64,000 bases of DNA, from contig JASJOG010000475.1 of assembly GCA_030142905.1 (NCBI GenBank), positions 1-64,000 on the forward strand, written 5' to 3'. Shown piece by piece: positions 61,201 through 64,000 of this stretch. Position 1 is the first letter of the stretch. Each line of letters begins with the position of its first letter. A program made the translations under genes and the position numbers. The notes under the pieces were generated by a model, which saw only the letters and a program-made list of their open reading frames with translations, was not told the origin of the DNA and ran no database searches. Source of the stretch: Heliopora coerulea. Taxonomy: Eukaryota > Cnidaria > Anthozoa > Scleralcyonacea > Helioporidae.

Positions 61201-64000
61201 TATCTTAGCAAGTTTCAAATCGTCAGGGAAGACACCAGTGTCCAGTACAAGATTAAAAATAAGTAATAAAGAGTCGTATATGGCTTCTCCAGCTAATTTT
61301 ATTAGTTTGTTTGAAATTTTATCTAATCCTGGTGCTTTATTTAAGTTGATTTTGCCAATTATTTGACTTAAGTTCGCCTTAGTTAATGTTCTTAAAGTGA
61401 ATTCCGATCGACAAGGCTGGATGAATTGTGTTGGATCTCTAGATTGCTCTAGATTGCTCATTACCCGAAACATTTAACCATATTACCGTTCCGAAAGCTA
61501 AGTACAGTTATAGCTGCATTTACTTTGCATTTCGTGTTCGATAAAAACTCCTCACGACACTAACGCCTTCTCACTCACACTCAAACTCAAAGAGTGGACG
61601 CTCATCCTCCATAAGTGCAACTCACTACTCATTGAGTCCCCCGACACACTGATAGAGTTTGGTACTGCACTTACACTGCAGCTATTCAAAAACAGCACTC
61701 ACCCTCAAGGGAAGCTCAAATTTGGAGTGAAGTGTGAGTGAAAGGTATACCTCCCTTGACCTACACTCACCTGTACTTAGTAATACAAACATGACGGATC
61801 GGTGGCTAAACAGTCTAACATCAGTTGATAATATTCCCGTTCACTACAGAAATAAACGAAAGACGTACAATTTTGATTATGAGCAATATGACGAGGAACA
61901 ATTTCGGAGCCGATACGGGTTAACGAAGGCTGGTTTTCGTGAGCTACTGGCTATAATCAGACCAGATATTTGTGCACATAATGACCGAGCAAAACCCATT
62001 CCTACTGATATTCAATTGTCGTTAACGCTCCGGTTTTATGCCACTGGTACGTTCCAGTTAGCATGCGGTGACTTGTGTGACATTTCGCAGCCATTAGCAA
62101 GTAGAATTATAAAACGCGTATCTGAGATAATTGCACGCTTAAAGAAACATTACATTAACTTTCCTGCCGATGATACTTTTCCATTTGCGAAAAATATTGC
62201 CCACTTTGAGACATCTGGCATGTGCAGCAGCGACTTGCGAACTATGCAACCGAGACTCAACAACGAGTATCAATAGCTCAAACAATCCCGATTATTCACC
62301 GTAACGCACTCCAGTAAGTGACACTAGAGTAATCTTTTTACATACAAATTCACCAGATTTTTTAACGAATGAGTGCTTCCTCGCAGAGTGAACATTCAAA
62401 CTCATACTCCACTCATTCTCACACTTCAATCGTACTTGAGTGCATCTCATTGGAGTCGAACTCAAGTGTGAGTGTGAGTGAACTTTTAGAATACAGGCGT
62501 AAGTCGTGTAAGATGTCATTACTGTTGTGATGCTTTTTATGTGTGTTAGATATAAAATTTACTTTATATTTGGATTTACAGAAAACAAAGAACTTGAGGC
62601 AGCAGCTTCAGTGGCAGTGAAGCATGGAAGGACGCGAAATAATCGTATCTCCATCTTCTTTATTGGTCAAGACCGTGTGGGAAAGACATCATTGAAGAAA
62701 AGAATTCTCGGAGAAAACTTTGACCATCAAGAACCTAGCACAGTCGGCATTGAAGTCGATATCGTTGAAGTTGACAAGAATGACAAGTTAAAACCTTGGC
62801 AACGTACTGGAGATCAACAACGTATGGTTTCCCAAAAACATGTCAATGACGTCATTGGTGAAGCTGCAGCTAAGTCGATTAAAGATTCCACAAAATCTAA
62901 TAGCACTGAAGTTAAACAACAGGACAAAGTAAAATCTCGTCAAGAAACTCAAGATCAGCAGCACATGGTACCTGATGAACGTGAAAATGCTGTCATGGGG
63001 AAAGGTGCAGCCAAAATGACGAATCACTCCGAAACGTCCGGTGGCATTGAAGTTAACGAAAAATCCGATACCACTGCCATTCGACAAATGGAAACGACGA
63101 AGCCCCATCAACATCTTCCAGATCAGCAACGTCCAGTATCTGAACATGTCAGTAGTGCCATAGCTGAAGAAGCCAAAACAATCGCAAGCTCCGAAAAGTC
63201 CGATATCACTGAACATGTCAGTAGTGCCATAGCTGAAGAAGCCAAAACAATCGCAAACTCCGAAAAGTCCGATATCACTGAACATGTCAGTAGTACCATA
63301 GCTGAAGAAGCCAAAACAATCGCAAACTCCGAAAAGTCCGATATCACTGAGGTTAAACGACAGGACGAGGCAAAAACTCATCTCACCGAAAGTGAGATCA
63401 TGGCATCAAATGAAGGAAGGAATAATGGTGCACCTGAGAACCGAAGCAGTGATAAGAATGGGAATAAAACTGGTGAAAAAAGTATCGACAAAAGCAATGT
63501 CGTTTTAACTCCCGAGTTAAAAAAAGCTATTAAAGAAAATATGTCAAAAGTTGACCTGTATGGTGACGACGACATGACCAAGGTCAGGTTGCTGCTGCAA
63601 GACGTAGCTGGCCAATCCTTATTTTATGATATTCACTCGATATTTCTGAGACCGCAGTCTTTATTTGTCCTGGTTGTTGGTCTTGACGAAGATCTTGATG
63701 GCAAAGCTAATCCATTGTTTGTCGATCAAAGAAAGAACATAAAGATAGAAATTGAGAACTACCTGGTGGAAACAAATCTAGACTATGCAAATCGGTGGAT
63801 GTCAGCTTTGCGTCATGTCAGCTTACTCGGTGAACGTACTGAGGGAACTAACTTTGATCCACCTGCTACCATTCTGGTCCTGACTAAGCCTGATTCGGTT
63901 ACTGGTACTCCAGATGAAATAGAGCGGAAGATCCAGAGAGCAACAGATATGTTGTTAAACAGCTTCACAGATTATCAATGTCGAAACCATATAGTTGGGA
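14710..64000 (+). CDS. Multi-exon LRR / multi-Death-domain / Roc GTPase gene (3' end outside window)
   Basis: Joining exons at 14710-18592, 22090-22164, 24782-24883, 25711-25980, 28153-28422, 29715-29810, 31897-32178, 35713-35814, 36647-36916, 38219-38314, 44815-44862 and 62582-64000 gives one uninterrupted frame. Every intron is phase 1 with AG acceptor and GT donor. The predicted cytosolic protein (no signal peptide) has an N-terminal LRR region, a run of linker plus Death-domain modules, a connector and a Roc GTPase. Roc domains belong to ROCO proteins (LRRK, DAPK1, MFHAS1), usually followed by COR, which should lie beyond the edge. LRRs would bind ligand or partner, Death domains would recruit homotypic partners, and Roc would act as a nucleotide switch; that role is inferred. 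The usual association in DAPK1 is Roc before Death, so several Death domains before Roc is unusual. A decayed extra Death exon (39193-39449) was left out. Exon usage is predicted and may vary between transcripts. Confidence 0.8.
15673..18592 (+). repeat. Coding tandem repeat: 21 units of 141 bp (47 residues, two LRRs)
   Basis: The HindIII-like aagctt in the unit recurs exactly every 141 bases from 15673 to 18493, giving 21 units. Within units almost all change falls in two short windows. One is the dipeptide after LNL (CG, SR or QW). The other is the four to six residues after LDL (STNWGL, SGKEEF, SWNWRI, KANGEL, KENGEL, KENWEL, KVNWEL, KANEEL, SENSRL). These are the positions that face the concave surface in an LRR. 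A silent marker (gaggag or gaggaa before tgttcgg) tracks the second window: gag with S-type, gaa with K-type units. Confidence 0.95.
19793..19880 (+). mobile_element. Fragment of tRNA-like SINE (3' half)
   Basis: It contains gatcagaaggttacgggttc and a B-box-like ggttcgattcccgt followed by ggactcagaaag, matching the tRNA-like body and tail of the copies at 21089 and 26434. The A-box half is missing. Confidence 0.6.
20805..21260. mobile_element. Inverted pair of tRNA-like SINEs
   Basis: A minus-oriented copy (tRNA-like part about 20842-20914) and a plus-oriented copy (21089-21161) meet head to head near 21010. Both have an A box close to tagctcaattg, a D-arm gctc...gagc, an anticodon stem (plus copy tctca/tgaga around ctggtcg, so GGT in the anticodon position) and a B box ggttcgatccc. 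The acceptor stem of the plus copy is poorly paired. Both continue into a shared tail (ctgaggataaagcttgac, then atctccaagctctcacactt). These are degenerate tRNA-derived elements and not working tRNA genes. Confidence 0.75.
22090..22164 (+). CDS. Exon 2: connector after LRR
   Basis: TTTATTTCCAG precedes 22090 and GTAAGC follows 22164. The 75-base exon is phase 1 to phase 1 and encodes ASIYELKQIRDVFSEEFPLV followed by QPSDF. It carries no known domain and is acidic and helix-prone. The G left by exon 1 plus CC completes the first codon, which supports the join. Confidence 0.75.
22371..23560 (-). mobile_element. CR1/L2-like LINE relics (composite)
   Basis: The minus strand encodes, in pieces, a LINE open reading frame. 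It includes ANTFKRYFTKLGSSLANKL and KSAFLGPFSLQTVSP from the linker/RT start (23560-23250) and a C-terminal tail SYFNRTVDLWNLLPGR (23035-22721). A separate RT fragment lies at about 22390-22520. Frames are broken, and the RT palm with its YxDD is absent. The same composite junction (RT piece joined to a LINE 3' end) recurs at 40500-40830, showing that this block was duplicated with the locus. Confidence 0.7.
23622..23670 (-). mobile_element. SINE tail fragment
   Basis: The segment agataaacgatcttcaagct followed by ctcagaaaatgatttctgagcccc matches the tail and start of the tRNA-like part of the family seen at 26027-26586. Only about 50 bases remain. Confidence 0.6.
24035..24350. mobile_element. 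Inverted pair of tRNA-like SINEs (one truncated)
   Basis: A minus-oriented tail fragment (24040-24122) is followed by an (AT)n run and a plus-oriented copy. The tRNA-like part of the plus copy is 24239-24311: acceptor gtcttgg...ctggggc pairs with wobbles, the D-arm is gctc/gagc, the anticodon stem is tctca/tgaga and the B box gttcgattccc. The plus copy ends in the usual ctgagggtaaagcttgacga tail. Confidence 0.7.
24782..24883 (+). CDS. Exon 3: linker module L1
   Basis: The 102-base exon lies between TATTTTCAG and GTAAGA, phase 1 on both sides. It encodes GKRRILKVPSDVTKPYYDKL followed by IESEESSELKIKVT. The same module recurs at 29715, 35713 and 38219. It is charged and probably a flexible or helical spacer before a Death domain. 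Confidence 0.8.
25711..25980 (+). CDS. Exon 4: Death domain 1
   Basis: Acceptor TTTTTATGAAG, donor GTAACT, 270 bases, phase 1 to phase 1. The 90 residues start DLRTIYGLPPNVYEHACMML. They contain the Death-domain hallmarks LAEYLGYSAKQLSRFK, NPADAILFHWATQ and LIEILKKMKRHDVVETLE, which correspond to the six-helix fold of Death domains in adaptor and receptor proteins. It should mediate homotypic protein contacts in the cytosol. The exon belongs to a unit of about 2 kb that is tandemly repeated at 27550-29515. Confidence 0.88.
26027..26586. mobile_element. 560-bp foldback element made of two inverted tRNA-like SINEs
   Basis: The insertion is bounded by an exact 14-bp direct repeat aaaacaacatatag (26013-26026 and 26587-26600). 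The paralogous sites at 28452 and 36946 lack it and keep one (slightly changed) copy. It holds a minus copy (tRNA-like 26074-26146) and a plus copy (26434-26506) of one SINE, joined by a complementary middle, so the whole can fold into arms of more than 200 bases. The plus copy has A box tagctcaatgg, B box ggttcgatccc and a 7-bp acceptor stem with wobbles. Confidence 0.85.
27195..27249. repeat. 55-bp imperfect hairpin (copies at 29149 and 37643)
   Basis: ctttatcgggatttaaaaca on the left pairs with tgttttagacccgataaag on the right around gaggcgatagcc. The same hairpin occurs at 29149-29203 and 37643-37697, and weaker relatives near 26928, 28890 and 37385. It marks the repeated Death-domain unit. 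Confidence 0.75.
28153..28422 (+). CDS. Exon 5: Death domain 2
   Basis: Acceptor TTTTATGTAG, donor GTAACT, 270 bases, phase 1 to phase 1. It encodes 90 residues nearly identical to Death domain 1, with PVPGG for PIPDG, FKLSK for FKQSK and NGSDR for NGLDR. The amino-acid sequence is identical to Death domain 4 (36647-36916). No linker exon was found between Death domains 1 and 2, so they would be joined directly if both are used. Confidence 0.88.
28789..28855. repeat. (AT)n(GT)n microsatellite (copy at 37283-37349)
   Basis: A run of about 16 AT units passes into GT repeats. It creates the apparent ORF at 28680-28910, which has no biological support. Confidence 0.9.
29715..29810 (+). CDS. Exon 6: linker module L2
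   Basis: Acceptor CTGGCCTAG, donor GTAAGA, 96 bases, phase 1 to phase 1. It encodes EHSFRKPSGATKPYSDKLIE followed by DEESSLPKIKGI. TKPY-x-DKLIE is shared with all linker modules. It is two residues shorter than L1 and L3 and pairs most closely with L4 (38219). Confidence 0.8.
31897..32178 (+). CDS. Exon 7: Death domain 3 (divergent)
   Basis: Acceptor ATTACGACAG, donor GTAATT, 282 bases, phase 1 to phase 1. The 94 residues start GRSKERFSIRDLDPLVYNII. They retain LAGHMGYTAGKLNTFR, DPSDALLSDWGTK and LIVFLKKMGKDDLIWLLEAE, again a Death domain. It is much more diverged from the other four copies than they are from each other, so it is an older or functionally distinct member. It is flanked on the right by the mariner element. 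Confidence 0.85.
32282..33872 (-). mobile_element. Tc1/mariner transposon, 1591 bp, DD37E type
   Basis: Terminal inverted repeats of about 100 bases start CACTGTGTCTGAAGTTATTA on the left, with the right end CACTGCGTCTGAAG on the other strand. They are flanked by TA at 32280-32281 and 33873-33874. The element carries one transposase gene on the minus strand. It sits in the intron after Death domain 3. Confidence 0.92.
32593..33606 (-). pseudogene. Tc1/mariner transposase, two in-frame stops
   Basis: The frame is 338 codons from ATG at 33606. The N-terminus has a helix-turn-helix-like start (MGKKKDLSATEKKEIVQLL). The catalytic part has IFTDESR (first D), FMQDNAPSH (second D) and RDLNPIENMW (E), with 37 residues between the second D and the E, so it is DD37E and not the DD34E of Tc1. 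An in-frame TAG after about 50 residues and a TGA just before MSTAKKSVSRPPLNKT interrupt it, leaving a 233-residue C-terminal frame. No frameshift was seen. It is probably inactive but recent. Confidence 0.85.
33890..34960 (-). mobile_element. CR1/L2-like LINE relic
   Basis: Minus-strand pieces encode SVNGNKQTSKLTTANIFHRY, KSAFLGAFSLEKVSPSKVF, DILTVAKVTPLLKEADK (RT start) and a palm segment LDLSKAFDTV further down. Frames are broken and a short AATATTTTAAAAAAACACTC unit is tandemly repeated near 34220-34270. It corresponds to the relic at 22371-23560, and both lie just left of a linker exon, so they were duplicated together. Confidence 0.7.
35713..35814 (+). CDS. Exon 8: linker module L3
   Basis: Acceptor CTATTTCCAG, donor GTAAGA, 102 bases, phase 1 to phase 1. 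It encodes DERRILKAPGNVTKPYYDKL followed by IESEDSSELKIKET. It is closest to L1 (24782), as expected if the 22-30 kb and 34-40 kb blocks are duplicates. Confidence 0.8.
36044..37864 (+). repeat. 1.8-kb near-identical block, copy 2 (partner 27550-29370)
   Basis: This is the second copy of the block described at 27550, including Death-domain exon, hairpin and microsatellite of the same length. Linker exons on either side differ between the two loci at several residues, so the identity is confined to this tract. Confidence 0.88.
36647..36916 (+). CDS. Exon 9: Death domain 4
   Basis: The splice sites and sequence are the same as exon 5, and the predicted 90 residues are identical to Death domain 2. 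It follows linker L3 by about 0.8 kb of intron, the same order as L1 to Death domain 1. See exon 4 for domain motifs. Confidence 0.88.
38219..38314 (+). CDS. Exon 10: linker module L4
   Basis: Acceptor CCTGTTCCAG, donor GTAAGA, 96 bases, phase 1 to phase 1. It encodes EHSFRKPSAVTKPYSDKLIE followed by DEESSGPKMKGI. It differs from L2 at four residues. If the following Death exon is indeed dead, this linker would join straight to exon 11. Confidence 0.75.
39193..39449 (+). pseudogene. Decayed Death-domain exon 5
   Basis: After a TTTATAAAG acceptor-like site the frame reads DLETIYGLPPNVYEYACMML and keeps LAEYLGYSAKQRSRFK and HWTTQTGNGLDRLIEIL. It ends RHDVKT and then a stop where the other copies read RHDVVETLEGK and a GT donor. 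The last helix and the usual donor are lost. A GTAAAG sits inside the end (gac-gtaaag) but would break the phase-1 rule. I treat it as a dead exon. It could act as an alternative terminal exon giving a protein truncated before Roc. Confidence 0.7.
40190..40830 (-). mobile_element. CR1/L2-like LINE relic (composite)
   Basis: The minus strand encodes KVPKVIPILKSADKSEVS, ILEKMVCKQLINYLEDNS, FGFCKRKNITIS and GEISLGLFLDL from the front half of a reverse transcriptase. At about 40620 it is joined to a non-coding LINE 3' end that matches 22540-22700. The junction is the same as at 22520-22540. Confidence 0.7.
40843..41620 (-). pseudogene. KIAA1586/ZMYM-like hAT transposase relic
   Basis: In minus-strand order the pieces are WLVEFEWLCYNSEANVMYCD (aromatic residues and CDFC of a TTF/BED-like finger), a frameshift near 41370, then FKKENIGALGKSQKHAKCCD, and after an in-frame stop at 41095 the segment NSNYMSLMIDWATDRSVSEN. 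The LMID-x-ATDRSVSENE block marks the first catalytic Asp region in the hAT-derived KIAA1586-type proteins. The C-terminal half is missing. This is a dead copy in the long intron region before exon 11. Confidence 0.6.
41895..42392. mobile_element. 498-bp MITE with TA flanks
   Basis: The ends CCGTAAAATTCCAGTTATAA and GGCTTATTACCGGGATTTTA (then CGC) are inverted repeats. The dinucleotide TA flanks both sides (41893-41894 and 42393-42394). The inside is rich in ataagccc blocks in both orientations and has no coding capacity. TA flanks suggest mobilisation by a Tc1/mariner-like enzyme. Confidence 0.7.
42744..44415 (-). mobile_element. IS630/Tc1-like DNA transposon with subterminal repeat arrays
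   Basis: The ends share CACCTTTT in inverted orientation. The right end is followed by TA and the left is preceded by CA, probably a mutated TA. Between each end and the transposase gene lies an array of short repeats built from gaaatttccaa and aatttcagat (42770-43070 and, inverted, 44215-44400). Such subterminal arrays are usually transposase binding sites. The transposase gene is on the minus strand. Confidence 0.7.
43141..44182 (-). pseudogene. IS630-type DDE transposase with one late frameshift
   Basis: The main frame runs 44182 to 43250 (310 residues). It has an N-terminal helix-turn-helix region (SLADRERIVRLANNGGNWRK...YKTAYAW), a second DNA-binding part (GRQKKLTDDQMDDV, FSKSTIHNYL) and a DDE core: IWMDETNINFF, VLVCDNVPCHS and LNSMETISSKMK, with 33 residues between the second D and the E. 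It stops after YVEALI, but the C-terminal tail AMRQIAARDIANAYQHAQGF continues in another frame to a stop at 43141. A single base is therefore out of place near 43246. Otherwise the gene is intact, so the element is young or the frameshift is an assembly error. Confidence 0.8.
44815..44862 (+). CDS. Exon 11: short connector
   Basis: The 48-base exon lies between TCTTATTCAG and GTAAAC, phase 1 on both sides. It encodes EILDEFIQGTIKNESS. Its phase, acceptor and donor fit the chain between the Death-domain array and the Roc exon. It is short, so chance cannot be excluded; transcript evidence would decide. Confidence 0.55.
44900..45330 (-). repeat. Possible LINE 3' fragment
   Basis: The stretch gagtttattaagtttaccac followed by aaaatattacaaaag resembles a LINE 3' untranslated end in minus orientation. 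A small hairpin caacccgtaacataacgggttg lies just before it. No coding sequence remains. Confidence 0.3.
45586..46338. mobile_element. Harbinger-like non-autonomous element with TAA target duplication
   Basis: The outer about 40 bases are inverted repeats. The right end reads GGCCTAGTTCAGACGTCGAA from outside and the left end GGTCTAGTCCATAAGTTGAA, both continuing into gtcgcatttaat. TAA flanks both sides (45583-45585 and 46339-46341), which fits PIF/Harbinger. The interior segment 45867-46110 is about 80 percent identical to the sequence just left of the element (45340-45580), so it seems to have jumped into a relative. The interior contains CPSCGNEKK-like codons but no intact gene. Confidence 0.6.
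46342..47019. other. No gene recognised
   Basis: There is no supported feature. A stretch at about 46738-46820 has acceptor- and donor-like ends (acagtcag, ttcaggtaat) but the frame would leave in phase 2, breaking the phase-1 chain. Confidence 0.4.
47020..48203 (+). mobile_element. LINE A, 5' part (interrupted by LINE B)
   Basis: Plus-strand pieces encode a CR1/Jockey-type reverse transcriptase: NKLIKKTKEDYFKEKASEHK, HKATGDEDVIVKILK, FVDYKKAFDLVDHHLLISKL and GSILGPVLFLIFINDF. Several stops and frameshifts are present, and the segment with the catalytic YxDD appears deleted between INDF and LDGKLSFDEHVD. The element continues at 51389 after an inserted LINE B; the break has an 11-bp duplication tcaagagtttt (48193-48203). 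Confidence 0.75.
48605..49510 (+). pseudogene. LINE B apurinic-like endonuclease domain
   Basis: The 301-residue frame has the exonuclease/endonuclease/phosphatase motifs in order: LRFGQWNVNYL, IMVIIETFF, GRGGGIAVYIN, ILTGDFKLDYF, SCLDHIW and ISDHLPV. These are the metal-binding and catalytic positions of LINE endonucleases, which nick target DNA for target-primed reverse transcription. The frame ends in a stop right after KQKRVRD and before the linker, so ORF2 is interrupted. The motif usually GDFN reads GDFK here. Confidence 0.8.
49547..49882 (+). pseudogene. LINE B linker and start of RT
   Basis: It encodes KLRDRLLKRAKRSDSQDDWL, RAKKNFFYESFRENRGDSKK and FNKHFTSLAERL, the typical linker between endonuclease and RT in CR1/L2-type LINEs. 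It stops at 49882. The next about 100 bases, which should encode the RT fingers, are replaced by a TA microsatellite. Confidence 0.7.
49911..49975. repeat. (TA)n microsatellite with flanking duplication
   Basis: About 16 TA units sit between two copies of ataaacgat and atcttttatatc. It replaces the region of LINE B that should encode the first part of the reverse transcriptase. Confidence 0.85.
49985..50756 (+). pseudogene. LINE B reverse transcriptase palm and thumb
   Basis: The frame contains FREHHSTE, LADFQKAFDLVSHDILIEKL, GVPQGSVLSQLLFLVFINDL and the catalytic FVDDTTFS, followed by a thumb with NRFKLNTEKTKSMF and LLGAYVDQDLSFNEHVEQL. The catalytic DD is kept, but the fingers are missing. 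The frame ends at 50756, and a short further piece (FRLQKRAARVILGL-like) follows in other frames. Confidence 0.8.
51389..52051 (+). mobile_element. LINE A, 3' part
   Basis: After the target duplication the LINE A reading resumes with SFLPVEQRIIYYNAMIKQ and RLQKLAARVILDADARA, then VKVNVCTLIHKRLFCDCPVY and FSVRMARLWNTLTNKLK, the usual C-terminus. It ends in a (ttga)n tail near 52050. Confidence 0.75.
52048..52545. mobile_element. Cluster of three tRNA-like SINE copies in inverted arrangement
   Basis: It begins with a minus copy whose tRNA-like body is degenerate (52075-52137), followed by a second minus-oriented partial copy (52265-52340) and a plus copy (tRNA-like 52361-52432: gttttggtagctcaatg, ggttcgatccc). 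The plus copy ends in the family tail gaggatagagcttgacgatc, then agctctcgcacttc. It abuts the (ttga)n tail of LINE A, so it probably used that tail as a landing site. Confidence 0.7.
52563..55200 (+). mobile_element. LINE C relic with (CTAT)n tail
   Basis: Plus-strand pieces run from the end of an endonuclease (PPFGLSDHNTVVALLK) through the linker, the RT start (KALVKLNPGKGSGPDEIPN), the palm (ILFDYRKAFDLIDHNILIDK), a catalytic YVDDTTT near 53972 and the C-terminus (DLALFYVSCIRSVVDYGIPA, DPSHKLNKLLPERY). Many stops and frameshifts make it inactive. It is interrupted by a hAT MITE at 54311-54487 and ends in (ctat)n at about 55118-55200. Confidence 0.75.
54311..54487. mobile_element. 177-bp hAT-type MITE inside LINE C
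   Basis: It is flanked by an exact 8-bp duplication gtaccagc (54303-54310 and 54488-54495). Its ends CATAGGCGTAGAGTTT and AAACTCTACGTCACTG are imperfect inverted repeats. The interior is rich in gggctgag and agccccccgag and has no coding capacity. The LINE C reading continues on the other side. Confidence 0.88.
55118..55220. repeat. (CTAT)n microsatellite and SINE scrap
   Basis: About 20 CTAT units end LINE C. They are followed directly by agtggcttccgcttagg, the head of the tRNA-like SINE family. Nothing recognisable lies between 55221 and the LTR at 55315. Confidence 0.8.
55315..55493 (-). repeat. 3' LTR of the Gypsy element
   Basis: The 179-bp long terminal repeat is bounded by TG...CA. 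The polyprotein stop codon (55489-55491) lies just inside it. Confidence 0.93.
55489..59508 (-). CDS. Gypsy gag-pol polyprotein, 1339 residues, intact frame
   Basis: There are no stops across 1339 codons. In order: a gag-like N-terminus (MGSSGTFGKIEPFDGG...), two zinc knuckles (CWRCSGTNHRASEC and CRNCKRQGHIARVC, about residues 205-240), an aspartic protease (FELDTGASVSVIS), reverse transcriptase (KLDLKNAYNQIMLDES), RNase H (ILDTDASAYGVGA, RTDHKPL) and integrase with HATH...CNAC, D in HVDFAGPF, D in VSDDGPQF and E in SNGEAERF. The normal RT catalytic Y-x-DD reads RVED (VCRVEDILVSG), replacing the first catalytic Asp by Glu, and the nearby RLPYGV reads RLPYEV. RT may thus be inactive although the frame is open. 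The start codon lies inside the primer-binding sequence. Gag and pol are fused without a frameshift. Confidence 0.93.
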   Translation of the reverse strand: MGSSGTFGKIEPFDGGPKEWPSYAERVEQYLVANDIADPKKMVATLLTVVGLRTYSLLRDIVAPTKPSELKYEEIMEKLNKHYDPKPLVIAERFKFHKRNQIATETIAEYSAALRKHATYCQFGAFLEEALRDRLVCGLRDIATQKRLLAEANLTLTKALEIAQGMEAAARQAQTLKNGWSDDSKTVNLLDRQVDKHSESRADTCWRCSGTNHRASECRFKVERCRNCKRQGHIARVCRKQVKRGGEESGTDKNAGRSKEASKASKTKYVSGESDQDDDDQMMDDEQLGLHRLQIENVDSRILVPLLLNGSSKVNFELDTGASVSVISEKTWRDDLKGIPLKKSGMSLRTYTGGRLKVVGKVDVNVEYEKQTASLPLHVLEGNGPSLLGRNWLRSIQLNWGSIKRVVNNLDELLDKHREVFQDELGVFKNVKAKLHIKPDVKPKYCKPRSVPYALREPIERGIERLVEQGVLEKVEYSDWAAPIVPVMKPDGSVRICGDYKVTVNPYLEVDKHPLPKAEDLFVELSGGEKFTKLDLKNAYNQIMLDESFREYVTINTHRGLYRLRRLPYEVAPASAIFQSKMEQLLQGIPMVVCRVEDILVSGNDDDSHLAHLDQVLTRLGNANLCLKLGKCKFMQPSVEYLGYLINAQGLHTTAKKVKAISEAPIPTNVQELRAFLGMLNYYSKFVHNHSITAQPLTDLLKKGVPWKWTDETTEAFNKLKHQIATAPVLTHYDPKLPIILDTDASAYGVGAVISHKLYNGEERPIAFSSRTLSSSERNYAQVEKEALGIIHGVKKFHQYLFGKKFKIRTDHKPLTTILGPKVGIPTLAAERLQRWALFLSAHNYEVEFRPTEKHANADCLSRLPLKAKYSENSEKTQSVNVMQIESMPVTAEQLKHATQTDSMLSRVLEYTLKGWHEQTPPEFRAFYVRRNEITVEDGCLLWGIRVIVPAKLRGLVLEELHATHPGIVRMKSLARIHVWWPRLDEDVAAMVRSCNACQAVRNRPSAAPLHPWSWPEMPWQRIHVDFAGPFMDHMFLIVVDSFSKWLEVVMMKSTTANRTIEELRDIFARNGLPQQLVSDDGPQFTSEEFTRFMKANGIRHIRTAVKHPASNGEAERFVQTFKRAFKAGNGDPGNLRQNLAQFLFTYRTTPNTVTTRTHAELFLNRKLRTRLELLHPNLSAKIATKQAISKEKHDSRSKAREFEVGDTVLVENFRGEPKWLSATVIERTGPVSYRTQVGEVVWKRHVDQMRGCDSSVNLRRSSAMPVPIVRSIDGATSTNSEQTPSVEPNKQEPVSSSNVSELPTEIVSEGSNTNECRRCPTRCRQSPDRYGFDKEGGV
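59505..59519 (-). other. Primer-binding-site-like sequence of Gypsy element
   Basis: Three bases inside the 5' LTR the minus strand reads TGGCGACGAGGATGG, which begins with the TGG that pairs with a tRNA CCA end. The ATG of the polyprotein is within it. The tRNA was not identified. Confidence 0.6.
59522..59700 (-). repeat. 5' LTR of the Gypsy element
   Basis: Partner of 55315-55493 with two differences in 179 bases. It should hold the element promoter; no clear TATA box was chosen. Confidence 0.93.
59706..61480 (-). mobile_element. LINE D (CR1/L2-like), 5'-truncated, (TAA)n tail
   Basis: On the minus strand the coding part ends at 59851, and the element finishes in an (attatt)n plus-strand run (59706-59731), that is a (TAA)n tail. 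The 5' end near 61480 lacks the endonuclease and linker, as expected for incomplete reverse transcription. The Gypsy element sits immediately beside the tail. Confidence 0.8.
59851..61473 (-). CDS. LINE D reverse transcriptase, 540 residues, uninterrupted
   Basis: The frame covers the complete RT region without stops: KINLNKAPGLDKISNKLIKL, AKITPIYKEGDKTKCGNFRP, KQQAGFRPNHSTETALL, LFLDFKKAFDTVDHSILLRK, GVPQGSNLGPLLFSLYINDL and the catalytic YMFADDTNLSC. The thumb has ANKLTLNTKKTEFML and LGIIIDNELKWTEHI, and the C-terminus RRAARTITGSNYQ-like and YAWNTLPNEILDI. The endonuclease is missing, so it could not insert itself. The retained frame suggests a fairly recent insertion. Confidence 0.88.
   Translation of the reverse strand: MFRVMSNLEQSRDPTQFIQPCRSEFTLRTLTKANLSQIIGKINLNKAPGLDKISNKLIKLAGEAIYDSLLLIFNLVLDTGVFPDDLKLAKITPIYKEGDKTKCGNFRPISVIPAVAKILEKLIYDQLSSYINENDIICKQQAGFRPNHSTETALLNCTNQWLLNMDKGLINGVLFLDFKKAFDTVDHSILLRKLQHYGIKGTALKLLTSYMYNRKQVCVVNNVKSEQKLVQSGVPQGSNLGPLLFSLYINDLPNCLEHTQAYMFADDTNLSCTGKTLTEIENKLNADLFHVSKWLEANKLTLNTKKTEFMLIASNRKLNQSSADLGILINGSNIKQVKHKKTLGIIIDNELKWTEHIEEQCKKLSSAIALLRKAKPYVPHNDLICMYNSLVLPYFTYCSTVWNDGNKTNLEKLKKIQKRAARTITGSNYQIRSKTIFRTLGWSPIENILKRRELLTTFKAVRSIAPEYICDMFTYCDNIYHQTRSNRRKLLLEKPNRSFMKKSFSYRGAYAWNTLPNEILDIHEQLSAYSFKAVLTKHLH
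61570..62490 (+). mobile_element. Harbinger-like element with partial transposase
   Basis: The ends share inverted repeats (left tctcactcacactcaaactc; right gagtgtgagtgaac, the reverse complement of gttcactcacactc). Exact ends and target duplication could not be fixed. It carries the N-terminal part of a HARBI1-like protein and lies 90 bases before the Roc exon. Confidence 0.55.
61734..62276 (+). pseudogene. HARBI1-like transposase, N-terminal half only
   Basis: The useful frame starts at MTDRWLNSLTSVDN (61791) and includes FRSRYGLTKAGFRELLAIIR, RAKPIPTDIQLSLTLRFYAT and GDLCDISQPLASRIIKRVSE, the DNA-binding and first structural part of PIF/Harbinger nucleases. After FPADDTFPFAKNIAHFE it changes to unrelated sequence and stops. 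The CIDGTHI-type catalytic part is absent because of an internal deletion. It needs a complete relative to move. Confidence 0.75.
62582..64000 (+). CDS. Exon 12: Roc GTPase domain with repetitive insertion (open at window end)
   Basis: The acceptor GGATTTACAG ends at 62581. Reading in phase 1 gives ENKELEAAASVAVKHGRTRN and then 473 codons without a stop to the window end. The GTPase motifs are P-loop FIGQDRVGKTSLKK (G1), PSTVGIEVDI (G2), LLQDVAGQSLFYDI (G3) and ILVLTKPDSV (G4, TKPD for NKxD). The order and the GQ after DVA match Roc domains of ROCO proteins. Between KPW (62799) and G3 lies an insertion of about 250 residues, charged and rich in E, K, S and T. It holds three tandem 23-residue repeats (EHVSSAIAEEAKTIASSEKS then DIT) at 63142-63348. 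The COR domain expected after Roc should follow beyond the edge. The antisense frames 62788-63381 and 63123-63347 are shadows of these repeats. Confidence 0.88.
63142..63348 (+). repeat. Three 69-bp in-frame repeats in Roc insertion
   Basis: Units start at gaacatgtcagtag (63142, 63211, 63280), each 69 bases (23 codons), differing by single bases (gcc/acc, agc/aac). The length is a multiple of three, so copy number can change without breaking the frame. Confidence 0.95.

Noticed and set aside
62788..63381. 197-residue minus-strand ORF with repeats (and 63123-63347)
   Set aside because: It is the shadow of the three in-frame 69-bp repeats in the Roc exon, which has GTPase motifs and a fitting acceptor.
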